A DNA stretch of 64,000 bases from Daucus carota subsp. sativus (Eukaryota > Streptophyta > Magnoliopsida > Apiales > Apiaceae): contig NC_030385.2 of NCBI RefSeq assembly GCF_001625215.2, positions 25,847,135 to 25,911,134 of the forward strand, read 5' to 3'. A program made the position numbers and the translations under genes. Below are positions 47,381 to 64,000 of the stretch, one piece after another. Every line of letters starts with the position of its first letter. Position 1 is the stretch's first letter. The notes below the pieces were generated by a model, which had not been told where the DNA came from, made no database searches, and saw only the letters and a program-made list of their open reading frames with translations.

Positions 47381-50300
47381 TACACTCTCTCTTCCAAAAT
47401 ATACTTTTTTGGATTTTTCTTTTAAGATAATTCAAAATATTTTTCTCATTTTTATTTTGGACCACTTAATATAAAATTTTTTTATACACACATCTGTTCA
47501 ACTTTATACGACTGTTAAAAAATAAAAGAATGTACCATCACCCCATTAATCATTCTCCCATTTTTTGTTTATTTCTTCAAGCCTTATCCTATTCTAATCA
47601 TAAAAAACATGAGTTCTCATTATGGATTTTTCAGATTCTAATAATAAATCCGCTAATACGGTTGATTATGCTTGCTCTGATCCCGATTACCGCGACAAAG
47701 GTGTTGATTGCGATGGAGAATAGTCATGAAACTGTTGGACATATGATGACCTTAATCATATAATTTGTGGTAATTTATACTCTTATATACTCGTTGAAGG
47801 CTTATTAACTTGGACATATGACAAGGTCAACCTTTTTCTGATATTCATTTGCTCTTTTAAGCCTTTTAACTGGCCAAGATCATATTATACGTATGTTTGT
47901 TTGTTGATGAGTTTGTTACCTCTTTTGCAAGGGTAAGAAGTAATAATTGATGCTGACAGTGACCTTTTTAACACATCAGCAGTTCAGAATAATTCTTTAA
48001 GCACAACACAAGGAGTTAATTAAGCATGTAGCAACTGCAACGATTCCAAATGCAGAAAATGTTGTTGAGTTTTTGAGAACTAACAACTTTTTACAATTGC
48101 ATTCCTTGCCCTGGTAATAGTATGATTTTGATGTAACATACATCATTTGCCACATATTTTCAACTTGTAAAAAATCATGTACTAAATTTCGGAAGATACC
48201 TAATTTTCCCTCAAAGATGCACTTATTGTCGGCATTGAATCTTGATCTTGTTATAGCAGTAATGAACATAATTTTGGTATGAATTTTCTTGACTTGGCAG
48301 CACTATACTTGCCCTTCTCATTTCTTTCCAAGTAAACCTGTTGTCATTTTTTACTTAAATAAAACACTTCTCATCAATATGAACAAAGTTGAACATAAGT
48401 ATTGTCTTTTTGTTGTTGGTGTGTCTCTCATTAACAAGTTTAAAACTTTTAACCCTTTGCTTTGGTTTACATCTTTCAAAGCAGAGTGTAAAGGATTTGT
48501 GTGAGGTTTAATGAGTCTCTCTTTTTATCATTCTGTTTGATGTACTTGCACCTACTTCGAGTTGCACTGCCAAATCTCTTATGCAAATCTGTCTCCCATG
48601 TTGATTTCAGTTATTGCATTAGATTGCAATTGAATCCTTTTTCTCCCTGAGTTATGACCCTTGGTTTCCATGTTGTATGTTTGTTTCGCTGACTTTTGCC
48701 TCCTTGTAGTGCTCCATATTGTGCTGATTGTTCTTCTTGTGACATAATAAATTGCAGCCACTTCTTAAATTGCACCTCGGTTAAAATTTTCATTTGTCTG
48801 ATTTTCCAAAACCACATAACTACATAATAACATAAGTATTTGCATTCTTGAGTCAGAACTCAGTTTAGGCTTTTTCCTGTGATGCTGACCAGTTGCTGCT
48901 GTTTGATGTTCATCTGCAGGCTGTTCAGACTCGTCATCAGCAGGCTGATTCAAATCAAACCAGGAAGCTATCATCTGCTGTTTCATTGAGATCGAAAGGG
49001 AATACTGTTTCATTTGCTGCTTCATTAAGATCGAAAGGATTTCCAAAACAAACAGAGAAAATAAAATTTTCAGTTTAAAGGTGTTTGATGCTTGATGTTG
49101 CTGCTGAGATTTTCAGTTTACATTTTCATAAAATTTAGTTATAAACTTTTGAGATTTTAGCCTAATCTGTGCATATGTAATCTTGATTTCGGATTGTGGT
49201 TCAAATTTATTCTTGTATTCTAATTGGTTGATAGCAGCAGTGGTGGATTATGCTTATGTTTTAGCTAATGTTAGCATCTCTGTAATTAATGCATGGTAAT
49301 AGAAGTCAATGGTAGTTAGTGCAAGTTACTCACGCTTAATCACTCTTAAATCCTGTGCCATTCATGTAATGAGAAAAGTATAAAGAATTAGAGGGAGTAG
49401 TTACATAATTTATTTTTTAATACTTTTTTTGAATAAAAGTTTAAACCTATCAAAAAATCTGAAAAATATTATAAAAATATATTATATAAAAATCTTAAAA
49501 TGCTAACCAAACAATAACGCAAAGAATCTTGGATAGAAAAAAAATAAATTTAGGGGAATATGCAATTTAAGGCTTTTTTCGGTCCGAAAACTGTATCCAT
49601 GAAAATTGAGTTCGAGCCGGCAAAGATGTTAGATGCACATAAACAATTAATTACATTGAATGATTATAGAACTTTTAAACAAAATAAGGTAAAACTAAAC
49701 AATTAATTACATAGAATGATTAACACATGACTAGTATAGTATAACATGTTATGAATAAGAGACTCTGTCGAATTGAGATAAGTTAAACAAAATACATGAT
49801 AAAGAGTTACAATCTAACCGATCCCGGAAAATTAACACTCGTACAAAATAAGGTAAAACTAAATTTACTAATCTTATTCTATGAATGTTATTATCATTAT
49901 TGATATCATTTACAAATTTATTTGTTTATTTCATAATACTATAAAGAAGGAAGCTTAAGAAACTGCAAAAAAGAGGAAGAATGCAGAACTTCAGAATTAC
50001 AGAGCTAAAGAATCTATAGGCCCTGAAGATAATAGTGTCGGTAAAAGTCAAGAGAAGACAGGGGAGACAGAGAAATCAGATTAAGAAAAATTGAAAAGAA
50101 AACAATGGGAACTGAACATGTTGCATCTAAAGATAAGGAAGAGGAACAAACGAATGAAAACCGATGATGGTGCTAATCAACCTAAGGTCTAAGGGGAAGC
50201 GACCAACAGGAACTAATGATCGATGTTGGTTATGCATCTGACTCAACACACCATGCAAATAGTGAAGAGGAGAGGATGACCACTAATTTCATAGATGATT

Positions 50301-51223
50301 GAACAGCTTGTGTCGACATTGCGCTCTTGCAGCTCTCTGATAACCTTGAGTGAACGAGCGTACCGAATCATCTATCCACTTGTGGAAACCACAATATTCA
50401 TCGCTACATTCTTTGTAGCTCCTTCTTGCGTTCGACCCATACCACCTTGTTTTTTCAACACTCAGACGATTGTAATCCCAAATGAGGTTAAGAATTGCAT
50501 CACATTCTTCAAGAGAGCGGCTTATTTTTTTGATTTCAGAAGTGAACTGCTGCAAAATTATGGCTGAGCGAAGTAATAGAATAAATTCGGAGACTGCGGC
50601 AGTATTAGATAGCCAAAATAGCTGTACCAAAATCGACTCACGAAATTACTCTATTGATATTAACGACGTTAAAGAAATATATTAATAATATATTATTTTT
50701 TGAAATATAACCAACTAAGTATACTCATTATTTTTTGAACATTATTACATCTTGTAATTTCAATAAATTTTACGCGGGTTCAATCAATTTTAGATGGTGT
50801 TATCTATATATATTACCGGTTTTTTCTTGCATGTCCCTCGAACTTAAAATATAAAACACATATTTTGAGTTGGGCTTGGCGGAAATGGGCCGCTGAAAGA
50901 CGAAGAAAAGCACGTATGTATCTTAAGCACTAAGGCAGGCAAGAACATAACCAGTGTGGCAGCAATCACATTCAAACTGGATTTGCCATTGCCAGATAAT
51001 TACATATCAGGTACAGCTCAGCCCAAACCTCTTTTCTAATCAATAAAAACATCTTTTCTTCGAATCTCTATCCTCTACTTCTATTTCTTCTGTAACCTAT
51101 TCTATATAATATATATCTTTGTGTTTGTGTGTATATATAGAGAGATAATCATCGCTGTTTTTTGTTTTGTATTTAATTCAATCAAGGCAGGCAGATTGAT
51201 AGATCAGATCACAGTTGAAAACG
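47381..51223. other. Region upstream of RABB1 with unassigned coding-like relics
   Basis: No complete gene is recognised. A minus-strand frame at 48765-49046 contains WFDLNQPADDESEQPADE then HHRKKPKLSSDSRMQ, which looks coding, with a downstream frame at 48579-48817 (TEVQFKKWLQFIMSQEEQ). A minus-strand frame at 50289-50630 contains RSLEECDAILNLIWDYNRL. A plus-strand Lys/Glu-rich stretch at 49940-50280 is broken by several stops. These could be relics of one or more genes. AGAGGGAGTAG at 49391 followed by Stowaway-like sequence to about 49520 is half a MITE. The last few hundred bases hold the RABB1 promoter and 5' UTR (TATATATAG at about 51131). Confidence 0.35.
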
Positions 51224-61908
<10,685 letters not shown>

Positions 61909-62444
61909 ATATCTTACAATGGTTCTGTTATGGAACGAGTGTTAAAGCTGAAGCCAGGAACTGGTCGTTGGTTGTGAAGCGGTTTGTGGTTTGTGGTTTG
62001 ATGACTGTTTGCTCTTGGGTTTTATGCATCATGATAGGTTATTGCTCCATGTAATTAACAGTTTCTGTTTGGATATTTGTGGATGAACAAGGGAACAACT
62101 CTACTATGTTATATGTTTATTGCATATACCAATTTACTGTATAATTTGTACATTCGAATGTCATTTAATGCTGCATTTTGTGGGGAACCAAACATATTTC
62201 ATGCTCTTAAGTCCTAACTATTTTTCAACTGTATATCAACAAATCTGGCCAGGTTGGTTTGTGAATTGGGTCCAAGTAAAATTTTATAGCTCACATCCTT
62301 GAAATTCCTTGAAAGCGAATTTGCTGGGTAGATTATGGAGTATACAGGTTTACTTTTGCTCGAGAAAACCCGCTCAGTTGATCAGTCTCAACCAATTGGG
62401 CGGAAAAACCACCGAAGAATTGTCTTGCCCAGATTTTTTTTTAA
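61909..62444. other. RABB1 3' UTR and downstream region
   Basis: The first ~300 bp are likely 3' untranslated sequence; no clear polyadenylation signal stands out. Short open frames here have no coding resemblance. Confidence 0.4.
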
Positions 62445-62636
62445 GGGTCTTTCTAGTGTGTGCCCATGGGCATACATTATACACCAAATTTGATGAGATT
62501 GGTGGATTTTAATTGGTGGACTTGGTGTAAATGCAGGGGGGCCATCTTTATTTATGATTAGATGACCAATAAGATTGCACCAAACTCATAGAATTTAGTG
62601 TCTATTGTGTGCCCATGGCACACCATAGAAAAACCG
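62445..62636. mobile_element. Mutator-like MITE, 9-bp target duplication, copy 2
   Basis: GGGTCTTTCTAGTGTGTGCC at the left faces GTGCCCATGGCACACCATAG then AAAAACCG at the right. TTTTTTTAA is duplicated at 62436-62444 and 62637-62645. The interior AATGCAGGGGGGCCATC matches the 47187-47371 copy. The low-complexity target duplication is weaker evidence than in copy 1. Confidence 0.72.
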
Positions 62637-62645
62637 TTTTTTTAA

Positions 62646-63105
62646 TGTGAATATTCCTTCCGGCTTCATACCTGGCTTCATATTTTAAATTATCTTTATT
62701 TATTTGAAAGTGTATTTTAAGCTATCCCGAATAGCATCTTTTCCAAAAATTTGATTTTTGATTGTGTGAAGAATTGAAATTTACATAAAGTTCTGTTCGG
62801 TGTTGCCGTTAATAATAATAATAGTTTTTAATACATAAATAAAAATATTAAAATCATTTTTGAAAATAATCAGAATCATAATTATTAAAAAAAATATAAT
62901 TATAATTTAAAAAATATAATTTTAATATTTTCAAAAAAAATATTAAAATCATAATTATTTAATCAAAATATTTTGGAATTTTACTATTTCAAACCAAGGA
63001 AGTAATAATTCACCCAAAATAAATCCGATATTCAATAAATTACTTTATTCTTTTCTAAATTAATTTTAATAAATCCCGGTTTTATATCTGCCACTGCCAG
63101 CAATC
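62646..63105. other. AT-rich spacer
   Basis: Runs of AATAAT, ATTAAAATCAT and AAAATATTTT repeats; no gene seen. Confidence 0.45.
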
Positions 63106-63110
63106 CCTAC

Positions 63111-63117
63111 ATATAAA
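63111..63117 (+). promoter_or_regulatory. TATA box of the gene at the right edge
   Basis: ACATATAAAAACAC lies about 110 bp upstream of the ATG at 63222, suggesting a transcription start near 63140. Confidence 0.4.
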
Positions 63118-63221
63118 AACACATCGTTTATGTTGTACAGCCGTCGTTGTCTGAAGCTCCTACGATATTGACGGTGTGTATAATCTAATTTTGCAGCTTC
63201 TTTCGAATCCGTCCATAAGAA

Positions 63222-63224
63222 ATG
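63222..63224 (+). CDS. Putative ATG-only first coding exon of a gene continuing past the window
   Basis: A pyrimidine-rich leader (GCAGCTTCTTTCGAATCC) runs to ATAAGAAATG, directly followed by a strong donor, GTACGT. A first coding exon consisting only of the start codon is common in plant ribosomal-protein genes, and the TATA box and short leader fit. The open frame from 63222 to 63440 reads intron-like sequence and is not protein. No later exon is recognised before 64000, so the product is unknown. Confidence 0.3.
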
Positions 63225-64000
63225 GTACGTATTTTCTATTCAGTCCCTGTTAATTGTTACTTATGCTTTGTTTCACTGCTCAATGTTTTAGGGTTTTTTT
63301 TAGTATTTCTTCGTTATCGTTTTTACTTGTACTTTTCGACTCGTGGATGGTCGCTATACTCTTGGTTTCTTACCCAACACACAACACATACACCTAGCTT
63401 CGCTGAATTTTTATTTTTCAACATGTGTTATGCTCGATAAATGAACAAAATTAATTAATTTCACGCGATTCATCATAGGACGTTATGCTGTTGTTTTTCT
63501 TTCACCAGATTCGATTAGCTCGGATTTAATCATTTTCAGGTGCCAAAAATTATTGTTTTGCCAAATTCCGACTTTGTAAAGTTGACTATATTGGGTCGAA
63601 TTTAATTATATCTATTGCTACCGAATTCGGTCGAATTCAAAATAAATTTGACCGGTCTAGCGGTTGAATTTAGGTTAACTTCGACCGAATTTCGTCGAAA
63701 TTTGCTAAATTTGATTGACTTCTTGTGATCGAATTTATCAGTTTTTATGTGTTCGAAATTATCCGTTTTTCTGTAGTAGTTGCAACATGTAAATTTTTGA
63801 TGCAACTTCATGTTTCTTGACTACCTTCTCTTGTGAGTACTCTGTTGGATCAAAACGATTATTCAACTGCCCTTTTATCTCAGTCCAACTTTTGATTCTA
63901 TAAGCTTCGTCCTCAAAGTGTCATATAGATGCAGATATATTTTTATTCAGTAAAGAATTTTAAATGATTTTGATCGTTAAAGCTTTTGTAATTGTAGATC
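63225..64000. other. Probable first intron of the right-edge gene, or spacer
   Basis: T-rich after the donor-like GTACGT. At 63590-63740 a cluster of TCGAATTT, CGAATTCGG and GACCGAATTT motifs on both strands is the only structure seen. Confidence 0.3.

Overview
This is nuclear DNA from a flowering plant, most likely a eudicot. The evidence is genes with canonical GT-AG introns, RADIALIS-like, CBSX, CYP724-type P450 and RABB1 (Rab2) genes, and a dense layer of plant transposons: Copia and chromovirus LTR elements, hAT, Mutator-like, PIF/Harbinger, Stowaway, Helitron and SINE. The species cannot be fixed from the sequence alone. I see no CRISPR array, operon or prokaryotic island, and no convincing undescribed biological system. 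The interest lies in gene structures and in the order of transposon insertions.

Layout. 1-5.9 kb is a minus-strand cluster of F-box-like (At2g35280-type) paralogs: two full-length, one cut by the left window edge, one C-terminal fragment, plus an orphan B3-domain piece. 7.8-9.6 kb is a stack of nested inverted-repeat elements. 10.7-11.5 kb is a two-exon RADIALIS-like MYB/SANT gene (-). 14.9-16.0 kb is a five-exon CBSX3-like gene (-). 16.5-18.2 kb is a single-exon Ser/Pro/Thr-rich protein of unknown function (+). 18.6-19.2 kb has exon-like frames that I could not assign. 19.4-24.1 kb is a transposon cluster; it includes two hAT elements that share one 8-bp target site.

27.2-30.2 kb is a nine-exon cytochrome P450 (-), probably CYP724B-type (brassinosteroid C-22 hydroxylation), with SINE-like sequences in two introns. 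31-34 kb holds hAT, Stowaway and Helitron elements. 34.9-41.0 kb is a young, apparently intact Copia element. 41.2-42.8 kb is a non-autonomous Helitron, followed by about 8 kb with few recognisable features.

51.2-61.9 kb is a six-exon RABB1 gene (+). Its second intron carries a complete 5.4-kb chromovirus whose LTRs look identical. Its third intron carries an antisense full-length copy of plastid infA and a Stowaway element, and its fifth intron appears to be of the GC-AG type. The right edge seems to hold the promoter and an ATG-only first exon of another gene.

The host genes do not form one pathway. Exon phases were checked by summing exon lengths: 306 nt for RADIALIS-like, 633 for CBSX3, 1491 for the P450 and 636 for RABB1. 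All divide by three and end on stop codons.
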